Shown: piece after piece, positions 45,901 to 57,655 of the stretch | Numbering within the stretch: position 1 is the stretch's first letter | Layout of the letters: every line of letters begins with the position of its first letter | Assembly (NCBI GenBank): GCA_038363925.1 | Contig: JAQQWL010000011.1 | Span: 8,246,001-8,310,000 of the forward strand | Source of the DNA: Apiospora phragmitis | Lineage: Eukaryota; Ascomycota; Sordariomycetes; Amphisphaeriales; Apiosporaceae | Length of the DNA: 64,000 nt | Direction: 5' to 3' | Position numbers and translations under genes: made by a program | Notes under the pieces: generated by a model | What the model saw: only the letters and a program-made list of their open reading frames with translations | What the model was told of the DNA's origin: nothing | The model's database searches: none

Positions 45901-48643
45901 CGATACACTATTGAGAAGTTTACAGGTTTACCGGGTATGCTCATACTTGTCACTCTTGTCCTTATTGTGATAGCGGTCTGAGTGCTTAGGCATATAAGTT
46001 TATACTAAGACCCGGGCACGTAATATTACCTGTTTACCCAAAATAGTGTGTAGTTAATAGTGTGCCGTTCTCGGCCACATTGCACACGGTCATTTAAATT
46101 TAAGGGGAAGGGGCGGAAACATTTGATCAATATTTTGCTATATCTTCCTACTACCTTAGGCAAAGTCTCTACGAAACTGTGCCCTATGGACGGGCCATTG
46201 TGCGCTCACGATAGTTTGACTTTAGATATTTAAACGTCTGTTTGCCCTTCTGCTGGAGCTTCCGTACCCGCATCTTCGCAATGCCCGTTTCAAGCTTCAA
46301 ACTCATTGCGAGTGAAGGTCACCAGGGCCAACCCAGCTGAGAACCCATAGGTTGGTACCCTTTCGATAGATCATTGTATACTGAAGCACTCGAGCGGTTA
46401 GGTTATAAGCACGAGTCATTTGAGTTAACAACCTCGTCTCTGAGCAGGTAACAGAAACAACAAACATGTTGTTCTTAGCGGTTGGCTAGAAATACTGCTC
46501 TGAAATTAACCTAGGCAACGCCCCTAGAGCGAATTCCACTGCTTGGGATTATGCCAGTGAGTGCATGGAGCTCTTGTGCCGTCAAGATGTATGTACGATT
46601 CTACGATGTAGTCATCGGGTGGTCTCGCACATTGGGCATGCGCAACAACGAGCGCAACTTTACCATTGCTTCAACCAATATATCGGAAACAACATTGAAT
46701 GTAATACACTGAGAACTTACTTACATAGAGCCGACCTCTTTGACCCTTTGCCCCTAGAATGCTCCTATCAGATAGAGGCCCCTTCTGGAGGCTCCAGGGC
46801 CCTGTTTACTGGAATGGAGCTAGCTGAGAGAAACTGGAGAAGGAGGTGGGGGGTATTACATTTATGTAATAACCGAGGTATTCGGTATAAGGATAGTATT
46901 TTACTGGATATAATTTTAGTGATTTTTATTTAATATCGCTTTTTTATACGCCGTCGCTGGGCCGTCCAGAACGCCAGGCAGCCAGGCTCGTCCACATACT
47001 TCGTGGCTTTAAAGCGCTGTAGGTAAGTCGGGGTTCCGAGTCCGAGCCTGCAAGGTCAGCAAGCATATCACATCAGACCAGCATGGCGGGCCGTACTTCT
47101 TGCCGTACGGCTCCTTTTGGCACATTGTTTGAGCTGATAACTCTATGCCCATGAGGAAAGTCAGAAGGGGCGTATCTCGAAATGGTGAGACATGTTTAAA
47201 CCGACGTTGCTTTGGCGTTTGTCCTGATGACAAGTCCTTGTGCAGGTGGTTTGATAAGAGCAGAAAGATAGCGACAGTCGATGGCCGTCCCGGGCAACAC
47301 ACATGATCCAACCCAGCCTTTTCCTGACCATCTGAACAACTGCCACCCGCCCCTCAGCTGGACAAACAGAGTAGCTGGATCGGAATTAGGAGCAGCCAGC
47401 CAGGTCGCTGGCCAAGTCAAGCGCACATCTCGCATCACATTCGAACGATGGATGTGTGGAGGGCGAGAAGCGCCAAGACACACCATGCATGGAATAAGAA
47501 CATTCCTTCCCCTCCGCGCCCTCTAGTGGGCGTTGGTTGCATAGGCTACCCCCTGTCCATCCTCTGGCTCCCCCTCACGGAAAAAAACAAGGGTCTCGGT
47601 TCTGGGGGCTCACTCACCCCACCATTTGGTGTTCCTCCTTTTGCTGCCCCTCTATTGGATCAGTGGTGTTTGTTTTCTCCACGATAACGCCCGAGGTTCT
47701 GGACGGTTGGATGTTTCCCGTCTGAATTCTAGCATGGTCAGATGGGCAGAAATGGGGCCGTTACCTGGTGTTCCACCAAACATTGCCATGTTGATTGTAC
47801 GCTTCTCGTGATAAGCCCGTTGCATCTTGGGAACCATCACTGATAACCCTTAACCTTACCGCTTTGCTTTGCTTCCACGGAGCTTCAACAAGGTGCGTTC
47901 TGAGTGTAGGAGAAGGCTTATCTTGAACCCGCAGGCCTGCTCACTCACTTCGTACATATAAGCGGGCGAGTCAGCCGGAAACGAGCCGACCTTCGCGTTT
48001 GAACCGACCGAGTCAACTACTAGAGCACAGTAGCTGCCACGCCAGACTCTAACACGAGGAGACAGGCAGCTCGTTTCCCCGGGCCTGGCCAAGCACCCAA
48101 CCATTCAGACCTCCCCATCAGTGGATCTGCTTTGAGGTCTTTTCCAACCGTTTTTGGCTACTATTTATCCGTCTGCTACTAGTAGTAGCCATCTTCCCAC
48201 GCTCCATATGCACCTCGCCTCGTCGGAATTCTCAGCCTCTAGTCTATACAAGTCTCAGGCACCCCGACTTTCTCCATCCTATCTTCCCTCATAGACGTTC
48301 ATTCTTCCCTCTATCTAGATATTTCAGGGAATGTTCCTGCATCTAGAAACCTAACTGGGACAGCGCTGAGAGACACCAACAGCTTTTGACTCGTTCGTAA
48401 ACGTCAATCATTCGCTTTTAGACTCCTTCGCTCTCCAAATACACGACCGCCCCGCATTCCACCCACCCAACCCTTCTGAGTCTGTCCTACCGACGACAAC
48501 AGCATCATCTACTGCTGACAATCCAGAAGGGGATGCTGCTGTGAAAGGGCTTGCTTAGTTGATCCTGTCCTTATCAATTGCATCGGGCGCCTTGCTTTTG
48601 CTACATCACATCTCTGTGCACACTTCTGTTCAACACTGCAGCT
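42961..48643. other. 5.7-kb gene-poor region upstream of the PAS kinase and F-box genes
   Basis: No open frame here has a recognisable motif. The part next to the PAS kinase holds a run of 13 G (43200-43212), a (CAGG)4 repeat (43305-43320) and several AGGTTAGG-like words (43455-43510). The middle (45.5-46.95 kb) is more AT-rich and ends in an A/T-dense stretch at about 46855-46935. The last 1.4 kb before the F-box gene is pyrimidine-rich and looks like a long promoter or leader. No transposon ends or long direct repeats were noticed by eye. Confidence 0.5.
43200..43212 (+). repeat. poly(G) run of 13
   Basis: Thirteen consecutive G in the upstream region of the PAS kinase. Its true length is doubtful given the homopolymer problems elsewhere in this sequence. 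Confidence 0.85.
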
Positions 48644-50677
48644 ATGGCGGATATCTCGGCAGATACGCATGTGCCTTCAAGCAGCCTGGTGGAGGGGTTG
48701 GTGAACGAGGAATTACCAGGTGTAACTCAACCTGAGGGCCCTATCAAAGGAAAGCGCCGGCAACGGCTACTGCGAGAAATCCAGCGTATCTCTTCGTCTT
48801 CTTCGTTGCGCCAGTCGAAACGCTCTCGCTCATCTCAATCACCCTATGCCATCCGGGGTAGCTTGTCGTGTGTCAGTCTTTCGGGAAACTCGCCGTTTGC
48901 TCAGTATCCATCGGGTGCGGCATCTCCTGGATACCTTGCCCATACCTCTCCTGGCACTCCGACGACCGAATTTCCTGAATTTGAGGAACACGACTCCCGA
49001 CTTGCCGTCCGAAAGCTTGTACATGGATCTTCGCCATGTCTGACACCAAGCTCGATCGCACTGCCTGCCGACTTAGTAACGGCCCGCTCCCGCTCCGGCA
49101 CTACGCGAAAGCCGCCTTATGACTTCTGGGCTAATATGCCCGACGAGATACGGGTGCAGATATTGTCCTACTTGGAACCAAAAGAGCTCGTTCGCATGTC
49201 TATACTCAACAAGGAGTTCCATGGGTATTGCTTTGACGGCCAGTTGTGGACCAACCTTGATGCCTCGGACTTCTACGAACATATTCCTGCCGAATCCCTG
49301 GTCAAAATTATCACTGCCGCCGGTCCGTTTATCAAAGATCTCAACTTGAGGGGCTGTGTCCAAGTCGAGCACGAACGGAAAACAGAGGTTGTTGTTAGGG
49401 CATGCCAAAACCTGATCAACGCAACTCTTGAAGGCTGCCGTAACCTTCCCGGCGCCACTTTGCATTCTTTGATCAAAGCCAACCAACGACTCGCAAATCT
49501 CAATCTTACTGGCCTACCTGCAGTGAGCAACAGTACCTGCAAAATCGTCTCACAGCACTGCCCGCAACTGGAGGCTTTGAACGTGTCCTGGTGCAAGTCA
49601 ATGGATGCTAAGGGCATTAGGATGGTGGTCCTTGGATGCCCCAAACTTCGAGACTTACGGGCCGGGGAGATCAGGGGTTTTGATAACCAAGAAGTCGCCA
49701 AGGCCATTTTTGAAACGAACAACCTCGAACATCTGGTCCTAAGTGGCTGTACGGAGCTAAACGATGTAGCACTTCGAACTATGCTCCATGGTGTCAGACC
49801 TTCTGTGGATATACTCACAGACAGGCCGATTGTACCGGCTAGAAAGCTGCGTCACTTGGACTTGAGTCGTTGTAAGAGCTTGACCAACCACGGTGTTGAG
49901 GCACTGGCCCAATTGTTACCAGAACTTGAAGGGCTGCGACTCAGCGGCTGCAGTGCTATAACCGACTCCGCACTTGAGCCCCTCGTGGCCAGCACCCCGC
50001 GTCTTACCCACCTTGAGTTGGAAGACCTGACTGAACTTACGAACAGCTTTCTGTCGAAGCATTTGGCTAAAGCCCCTTGCGCGTCAAAGCTTGAACACCT
50101 GTCCGTCGGCTACTGCGAGAACATCAGCGACACGGGCATGATACCGGTCATCAAGAACTGTACCAGCCTCAAGAACATTGAGATGGACAATACCCGCATT
50201 GGCGATCTTGTGCTCGCAGAAGCTTCCGCCATGGTTCGATCCCGTGCTGCCCGCTCGTCAACCTATGAGGCTCGGCCGTATGTTGGCCTGCGCCTGGTTG
50301 TTTACGATTGTTCCATGGTATCTTGGACTGGCATTCGTGAGGTTCTCTCCTGGAACGCCGAGATCCGTCAGCCCTCCGGGACTACCCCGACCTACCCGAC
50401 AGAGATTATCGGTCTGAAGTGCCTGTACAGCTGGCAACAGACTGTGGACCAGCACACACAGAGAGTTCTGCGAGGCGATTTCCTCGCTGCCGGCAGGCTG
50501 GAGCGAAAATGGGCGGACTACATGCAGGCCATTGAGGAGGCCGGCGCGGGTGGAGCGGGCATCCGCCGCAGGCGACGCAGAGCTCGGGAGGCTCAGCAGT
50601 TGCATGCCGATGAGGAAGGCGCCGGTGCTGGACGGCGGCGCGCCAGGACGATGGCATCTTCTTGTGCTATCATGTAA
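48644..50677 (+). CDS. F-box/leucine-rich-repeat protein with C-terminal CaaX box
   Basis: This is a single exon of 677 aa from the ATG at 48644; an in-frame upstream extension begins with TTG, not ATG. The first 150 residues are polar, with Ser runs and a basic GKRRQRLLREIQR segment. The F-box is at about residues 162-203 (MPDEIRVQILSYLEPKELVR, then LWTNLD), the Skp1-binding motif of SCF ubiquitin ligases. Next come at least ten cysteine-containing LRRs of the FBXL type: LKDLNLRGCVQVE-like units such as LEALNVSWCKSMDAKGIRMV, LRHLDLSRCKSLTNHGVEAL and LEHLSVGYCENISDTGMIPV. A helical Arg-rich tail leads to the final four residues Cys-Ala-Ile-Met, a farnesylation-type CaaX box. FBXL2/FBXL20 in animals have the same plan, so a membrane-tethered substrate receptor is likely. 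There is no frame break. Confidence 0.85.
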   Translation: MADISADTHVPSSSLVEGLVNEELPGVTQPEGPIKGKRRQRLLREIQRISSSSSLRQSKRSRSSQSPYAIRGSLSCVSLSGNSPFAQYPSGAASPGYLAHTSPGTPTTEFPEFEEHDSRLAVRKLVHGSSPCLTPSSIALPADLVTARSRSGTTRKPPYDFWANMPDEIRVQILSYLEPKELVRMSILNKEFHGYCFDGQLWTNLDASDFYEHIPAESLVKIITAAGPFIKDLNLRGCVQVEHERKTEVVVRACQNLINATLEGCRNLPGATLHSLIKANQRLANLNLTGLPAVSNSTCKIVSQHCPQLEALNVSWCKSMDAKGIRMVVLGCPKLRDLRAGEIRGFDNQEVAKAIFETNNLEHLVLSGCTELNDVALRTMLHGVRPSVDILTDRPIVPARKLRHLDLSRCKSLTNHGVEALAQLLPELEGLRLSGCSAITDSALEPLVASTPRLTHLELEDLTELTNSFLSKHLAKAPCASKLEHLSVGYCENISDTGMIPVIKNCTSLKNIEMDNTRIGDLVLAEASAMVRSRAARSSTYEARPYVGLRLVVYDCSMVSWTGIREVLSWNAEIRQPSGTTPTYPTEIIGLKCLYSWQQTVDQHTQRVLRGDFLAAGRLERKWADYMQAIEEAGAGGAGIRRRRRRAREAQQLHADEEGAGAGRRRARTMASSCAIM

Positions 50678-51466
50678 ACTGGGTAAGCTGGCTGGAAACT
50701 TTCCCAGAGGCTGGTTTATGGCGCAACGGGGCGGATATGATACATATAGGGTGGTTATCGGTGTTGTGGGTTTCAATATGATGAGCGTTACGCAAGGAGT
50801 TATCATGTATAGGAGGCTATTTTTGGAACTACTCATTCTCTTTCAAGACAATTTGCGAGGGTCTTTTCAGGGTTACGTATTTTAGGTAGCTATGGAGAAT
50901 TAGATTGTTCATATACGACCTTCATTGCCAGCAACACTTGGTGTCTTGTTACGTTTCACTGCTGTGTGCTGTATGTGTACTTACTTTATACGACTTACTA
51001 CATGCGGACTTGAAGATTCAAGTTTATTGGTTGGACGGAGCCGAGGTCCGATCCCTTGTATTCGCCCACGTGATCCACTTCTAAATGAACTTCTTCACTT
51101 CTGGAACGCGGAGGCCGCTCCGCTCAAGTCGAAGTTAGAGGGACCGAGTGTTATCTTCTTTCTGTCTTCCAAACTATCACTTGCCGCCGTCATCATCGGG
51201 GGCGTCGACTTTACCGGACTACAGCCCAACAAACTAGGGCTTTCTTCCTGCTTAGGATAGCAAAGGTGCTACTACTTATCCCTGACGATGTTAGTCGAGT
51301 TCATAGCGCAACCACAGAGACTTCCAGGCTTGCCGCAAGCCTTCTCCGCCCATCCAACGTATTCCACTCTTGCTTCTCGAAACTGACATTGGGCAACAAA
51401 GTTTCACCGGCTTTGTCGACGGGGTTTTCGACCTGCTTCCTCAGATCAATATAGCGCCCTTCTCGA
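50678..51466. other. intergenic, no supported gene
   Basis: This is 789 bp between two plus-strand genes, with no recognisable feature beyond presumed 3' UTR and promoter. Confidence 0.5.
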
Positions 51467-53029
51467 ATGTCTCTAGAGGTCATATACGTGACCCGGCATG
51501 GGGTAGGTAAGATGATAGGGGCTTTAGAGAGTTCGTCTCGGATGTACCCGTTCGTTTGTTCGTTCAGCCGCAGAAAAGCTGCATACTTCACCACTACTCA
51601 TAATTTCCCCATGTCTCAATCGTTGCTGGTATTTCGCCTGCAGAGAACCCGGGCTGAGACCGCCGCGAGCCCCTACAAATGACATGAGCCACCACTCAGA
51701 AATATTTGGCCGATCTTGGACGGAGAAGCTGACTACTTTGGGCAGTTTCGTCCGGCCTTCAATGTCGACCCGGCCACAGGGGCCTACTCATTGGCGATAC
51801 GGTCTCCCACTGGACTGCCCACCGATCCTCCCCTGACTGCGTATGGCGTCGATCAGGCCAATGATCTAGCCCAGCACCTACTTCGGGTCGATCCGCCAAT
51901 AGACCAGGTCTATTCTAGCCCTTACTATCGTTGCTTGCAGACAATTTCCCCCTTTGTGGCAAAGCTAAAGGAGGTGGGCGTTACAGCTACAGGTAACGGG
52001 CAGCACCCCCAACCACAGTCGATCTCCTCCTCAGGCTCAGGGGGGAGGGAAAGTGGAGTGGGAGGAATCCGCGTCGAGGCAGGCATCAGCGAATGGTACG
52101 GGCTGGCCCCATGGGAGCACCCTACGTCCGCGCCCCTGGCCGAGCTAAGAAAGCTGTTCCCCAGCTCCGCTCTCGACGCGAGCTACACGTCCCGCGTGGT
52201 GCTCCCGCGGCACGGCGAGTCCATCGCGCAGCTGCACGAGAGGGCGGCGGCCGCCATCGCGGCCCTCATCGAGCAGAGCGACCGCGAGGGCGCCAGGGCC
52301 ATCGTGCTGAACACGCACGCCGCCGTCATGATCGCGCTGGGGCGGGTCCTGACGGGGCGCATGCCGGCCAGCGTCGAGGAGGAGGACTTTAAGGCGTTCA
52401 CCTGCGGGCTCAGCGTTTATCGCCGACGGCGAAGGGTATGTCTAGTAAAAACGCACACACAGAAACACACAAAAACAAAAACAAAGAAAAGAAACACCTT
52501 CCCGCCGCTCTAACCAAATGCAAGGTTTCATTACTATGTTACTCTTCGGGTGACTTGCATATGGGATCTACACATTGGCGATCTGGGGAAACTGTTACTC
52601 TGACTAATATGCTTGTATGTAGGCAACGGACAAAGCAGCAGCGGAATCGATCCAAAGCACCAATCGGATTACCTCCTGGGCTGATGGAGTGGGCGTATGC
52701 GGTGGCTGGGACTGCGAGGCAAATGCGGACTGCTCCTTTCTGCGAGGAGGCGAAGAGCGAGGGTGGTAAGTGTGCTATTTTTTCCTGTTTATTCATCTTG
52801 TTGTTTTTCTTATTCTACACCTCGACGGTCCAATGAATGACAGAGTTCCTCTAACGTCACTTGATCACTTAGGCGGTTTTCCGGCGACGAGGATTTCATG
52901 TCTCTTGGCAGCGGAACGCTTGAGGACGCCCGTGCAGGACTCGGCGTCGTTGTCGAGAAGGGGGAGAGCAGCAGCAGCAAGCCCCAGGGTGGTGGTGGTG
53001 CAGGAGACAACGGGAAATCCAAGCTTTAG
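51467..53029 (+). CDS. histidine phosphatase family protein, TFIIIC tau55-like
   Basis: Exons are 51467-51502 (12 codons), 51746-52435, 52623-52765 and 52873-53029. Introns start GTAGGT, GTATGT and GTAAGT. The total is 342 codons, 341 aa. The first exon ends in the phosphatase signature YVTRHG, and exon 2 continues FRPAFNVDPATGAYSL, SPTGLPTDPPLTAYGVDQAN and VDPPIDQVYSSPYYRCLQTI. The second catalytic His is in VLNTHAAVMIALGR. The C-terminus has a Cys-containing block (GGWDCEANADCSFLRGG, then GWRFSGDEDF) found in fungal relatives of the TFIIIC tau55/Tfc7 subunit. Both RHG and the second His are intact, so it may be an active phosphatase, a TFIIIC-linked protein, or both. There is no frame break. 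Confidence 0.83.
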
Positions 53030-56000
53030 CGTGCTATTAGAATGTTGAAATGGGGGGAGCTGCTCTTGTTTCCCGTGGCGTGGCGCTACTTGGGTACGAC
53101 GTGAACAGATCGGTCGACCAACTTCATGGGATGACTTGTGGCGGAAGATCCGGCGGCTGCCAGAAGCTGCAGGTCATTCTTGTCCTACGCTAACCTACCT
53201 GCTTTCTTGGGTAGTACACTGTCTTGGCTTTTCATTTGAGGCGTTATGCCCCATCCTTGACGACTTTGTCTCAGCTGAGAGCTCTTGGCAGGCAGACACT
53301 TTTTCGATGTGGTAAGGTGACGAGAAAACCGATCTGATGAGATCTGGAAAAAGGGGCAAAGATGGGCTCACAATGGGACCGCAATCAAGGCTGTCTGTCA
53401 TTGATCTATCTAGTATCCGTACTACAGGCTCAAATGGCCACTACCAACTACTGGAAGTATGTAGCCCGCAATGTCCTGCCGTTTCGAAGACTGATCCTCC
53501 GATGGCTTTTTTCCCTGTCTAAGTATCTATCTATATTCCTTCTGCAGGTTGTGCCACCGGGCACTAAATAGTCTTGTGTGACAGCATTAGACCGTTGGGG
53601 ATAAACGTCGTACGTTTGTGGTTTTGTGCGACGGAGAATAAGCACTACACCACAAGCCTGACAAGATGGCTTGTAGCGGACGCTGGCATCTGAGATACGC
53701 ATCGAGTCTTGTGGAGATGATGAGAGGAGTTGATGGGTGAGGCTCGGGGTGGACCTTATTAGCCAAAGGTACTTACCCAGTGGCGGTAAACGTTTTGTAT
53801 AACGTGCAGCAGCGTTTCGTTGATCAAACTCTGTAGGTATTTAGTGTTACCCTATGTCTATTGATAGTGTTGATACGGTATCTGGTCCGTTGGGAAATTG
53901 GGACTTTCGTTTCTTTTGCTTCCCCCCTTGTTTGCGTGTAAGCAACGGCGTGACTTAAGTACTTAGCCATTTGATCGACGTTGCGTTGTTCTTGCCAGCC
54001 GGGATTGCCTAAGTACACCTTTCGACCTACACACTATGTTATGTTAACCTTAGGACCACGATCCACGTCACGATGCTGGTTCGCAGCTGGTTCGCACTCT
54101 ATCCAAATTCCGCGCAAGATCTGACCTTGTAGAAGGGAATGGAAGGCCAAGAGGCAACGCATATGGCTTGGGCCAAATCTTCGCTTCTCAACTAGAAAAC
54201 GCAACCACAAAGGCTTGGGGTGCATTCACCTGCCGCTGGCAGTCACGATCTTGGCATATTGCTTCTTCCCGATTGAGGGCGGGATTGGACGATCGATCCG
54301 GATTGTCTGGATGTACAGTAAGTATCCTAAGGCACAGTCCATCTTGTACTGGCGGGGGAAGGTGATGAATTCTATGACTTGTCAGAAATTGGTCAGAGGG
54401 CGTCACTACCCTGGCAAACATGCCTAACCAGATTCTGCTTGGCTGCAGATAATCTTCATTGGAATGGGGGTGTGAGAGGGGGGAGAGGGGGGTGGAGTGC
54501 ATGAAAAAGAAGACGGGCGCGACAAAAGAAAAGGGCTAGGGGGTGGGGGGCCGGGGGCGGGGGGAGGGGGGAGGGGGGAGGAACCGAAATTGTCCAACCT
54601 CCCGTCACCTCCCGCCAGCCCGGGCCGAGTCTCGACAAGTCCAGACCTCCTCACTTCGGCTGACCAATAGGCTTCCCGTCGGCTGCGCTTATGGCTGCCC
54701 TTGCCGCGCGCTTTACGTGGTCATGGCCGTGGTCGTTCGACGTTGGGGCTCAGTGTTGGTTGCACTGCACATATTTCCTGGGCTTAGACGCTGTCGGCCA
54801 GCAAATTGCGAAATGAGCCACGGTCCGGATTGAAATGACTTACCGCCCGGGTCGCTCTTCGCGGGGGCTGGCCAGCAAGGCTCATTCTCTCTTCAGGGAG
54901 GGTGAGTTGTCCTATCTCCTCCTCAGGCTCGAACCAACTGCATATTTTGCCCTCCCCAAGTTGCAGAGTCGCAGAGAAACTCCGGCCCGTCCTTTTTTTT
55001 CACTCATTAAAGACATGCACACATATAACCCGCATACGAATGCTCCCCCTTTCGGACATGTTACCAGGGCTGCGCCATGTCTACGCGCAATCCTATTGGT
55101 TACCGCCAACACGGGCAGCTTTTCTACAGGCCATCACCCATCACATCGCAGGATCAGGATACCTGCACAGTGTAAGCAGCTCCTGCCGGGAACTTGAAAT
55201 GCGGAGTGGTATGATCGGTGAAGGCATAACAATACTGCAACAACCTCTTCTCTCGAGCTTGGCTGCGCAAAGGGAGGGGGAGCCCTATTCATCGTGGTTG
55301 CAGTGGTACGCTACGGGCAGCGGTAAGGATCGTGCAAACAGCAATAACCGTGATTCCCAGATGAATACCCATGACTGTCACGTACATGGGAAGGCGTTGA
55401 TAAGCATACCCAAAAAAGTGTCCGCTATCGATATGTTGCATGGGGGGGTGGGATTGTATCATGTCGACCTGTGCCATTCAAGACAAGGGTCTCCTTCGGC
55501 CCAAGTTTCCCCCCCTTGCGTGAAGATACATGGATCTGGCACATGCTTAGTCGCTTCGCGTATAATGCCATCTCTCCGCTGGGGTGTATCCATGACTGTG
55601 GGCTGCTCTCACTCGAAGTCCCTCCGCGCAGCAACTTCCGCTCCAGCGCCATCCTCCCACCTTTGCCTGCTGGTGCAGAAAGTGGCTCGACCAATCCAGA
55701 AAAAGAGGCTGCGACATTTTTCGATCATCGGTATATTTCACCAACGATGTGCCCTCTGTGCTTCTTTTCCTTTTCCTGCTTCATGTACGTACCGCTGTCA
55801 GATCCCGAACCTGAGAGTACGGAGACATGGTTACCGCTGTCATTGTGCTGTCAGCACCCCCGGGCGTCCTACTTTGTTTTACCTGGCTTGGTCGGATTTG
55901 ACAGGCTTGCCCTCCAAATCGAGTCACACACCCTCTCTATAGGCGAACCTTCCTGTCGGTAACATTGTTGGCAGTCTATATTAGGCACTGGGGTCTGCCA

Positions 56001-56173
56001 TCCCCATTTGTTCCACTTCTGTCCCTCTTCCGTCCCATACCACACTTGCTGTTCATAAATACCCCGATTCCTCATCATCCTTCACCTCATCTATCGGTGT
56101 TGGTGTTGTTCATTGTTTGAAAACTTTCCTCATCTTGTATCCTTTGCAAGTTTCCTGGCTCTATCTCTACAAC
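53030..56173. other. 3.1-kb gene-poor region with G-rich tract
   Basis: Open frames up to about 346 codons (for example 54902-55942) have no motif and cover pyrimidine-rich non-coding-like sequence, so no gene is called. A G-rich stretch lies at 54467-54582. The last kilobase is probably the promoter and leader of the next gene. Confidence 0.5.
54539..54582 (+). other. G-rich tract, candidate G-quadruplex
   Basis: Multiple runs of five to six G separated by one to three bases occur in about 44 bp, with further G runs just upstream (54467-54493). The number and spacing of G runs satisfy the usual four-run quadruplex pattern. Run lengths may be affected by sequencing. Confidence 0.6.
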
Positions 56174-57655
56174 ATGGTTATCGTGCGCTACAGCAGCTCA
56201 GCAACGATGAGCCCGGAGCCCACTGTACAGAGTCTGCCTCTGCACTCAGCTTCATCTCTACGCCCACTGGCTCTACAGGCTATGCCAAAAAGTGGACGAA
56301 TCCAGCGCGGTGCATGAATGGGGGTACAGGCGCGACTCAACACTCTCCCACGACTTCTCAGATAGCTCGTCCACAACCCCGGGATCGTCACAGTCCTGCT
56401 ACACTGAATCGGAAGCCGCATCGACAGCGCCCTCCTCTCCTCGCACACCACGACGGAGGTCAGAACTCGCCGAGTTGGAGTTTTATGCCCTGCCGCTAGA
56501 CACAGCCCATTATAAGCCATCAGCTCAGATGTATTCCAGTCCCGGACTATTAGGACCCCTACAACCAGAGCAACAGAATGCTCCCTTGCCTGGGCCTGCT
56601 CAACTCCTCGGTTCTTCTGGACGGACGCCATGTTCGTCACCCAGTTTGGAAGATCAGCATGGCCGGCGCCATAGCTCGACAGTTGTGTCAGTAGCTGAGA
56701 GGGCCACCGGAGGCTCTGACCTGGATCAATCCACAGACCCAATCGCAGCCGAGGCCTTGTCGAGACTTTCACTAAGCGGCACTCTTCATCCGAAGCCCAG
56801 GCATCGTGTGTACGACGGTGGGCGCCTCAGCCGCCGCAGTTCTCCCTTGAGCTCGATAGTACATCAGCCGTCCCGCTTTACTAGAAGGGAGAGCTACAGC
56901 AGTCAGCCCTCGGAGTATGACCACTACCATCTATTGCGGCACGTCGTTGGCGGATACGTCAAAAAGGAAAGACACCCACTATCACCGCTTCACCGGGATG
57001 TTAGCAGCTGCGGCGGGAGAAAGCACAAGAATCAAGGCCACTGCAACAAACCGTACCCATGGGAACAGACCTGCTGGATCCGCTATCAGCTCGAAGATCT
57101 GAAGAAGCCTTGGAACGTGGTCGAGGAACTTTTCGAAATCACGTTCACAGATCCGGACTTTGAACGTACCAGGCAAGGCTTGCAGGGCTCCTTTTATCGC
57201 CAGAACAAGGCACTGCCGCACCTCGAGCAAGAGTCAGAGCGGTACATCGGTCTGCCCAACGGACATATTGCACTCGAGGTCGTTAAGAAGCGTGACCAGA
57301 AGCTGCGAAGGGAGGGCTTCTTCAACTTTGTGAACCTCTACCCCGAATGGGCAGTAATCTACCCTTGGGTATCTCAGGAACACAGGCAAGACGCACTGCG
57401 GCTTCGTATGTACTCTCCTGTCCAGCCTCGAGTCGGGCTATGGCATTCCCAGCAAGCTAACATGACCTTTCTAGTGGGCAGAGGACGCGGGACCGCGAAA
57501 CGATCAAGCAGAAAGCCATCGACGCTGGCACCTACGTCGAGAAATTGGGCAAGGACGAATGCTCCTGCTGCGCCCCGATGAAGTGGATAGCCAAAGACGA
57601 GGCTAACCAGCGAACACGATCTACCACCCCTCCTCGCCGACAAAGCCGCCTCTAG
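56174..57655 (+). CDS. unrecognised fungal protein with Ser/Pro-rich N-terminus and Myb-like C-terminal region (two apparent frameshifts)
   Basis: I do not recognise the family. Exon 1 is 56174-57405. A 69-bp intron (GTATGT..CTAG) leads to exon 2 from 57475. The first about 230 residues are disordered (Ser, Pro, Thr), for example SSSTTPGSSQSCYTESEAA and RTPRRRSELAELEFYALPL. The ordered part is about residues 255-400: CNKPYPWEQTCWIRYQLEDL, then WNVVEELFEITFTDPDFERT, RQGLQGSFYRQNKALPHLEQ and GFFNFVNLYPEWAVIYPW. The W..V.ELF...F..GLQ..FYR.NK pattern resembles Myb/SANT-like DNA-binding helices in fungal proteins, which is only inference. The tail ends with KLGKDECSCCAPMKWIA and a basic TTPPRRQSRL. 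An extra A in 56287-56291 and an apparently missing base near 57475-57485 break the frame. Corrected, it is 471 codons. Confidence 0.6.

Noticed and set aside
54902..55942. A 346-codon plus-strand open frame
   Set aside because: No domain, no codon-use signal, and it overlaps other equally long open frames in pyrimidine-rich sequence.
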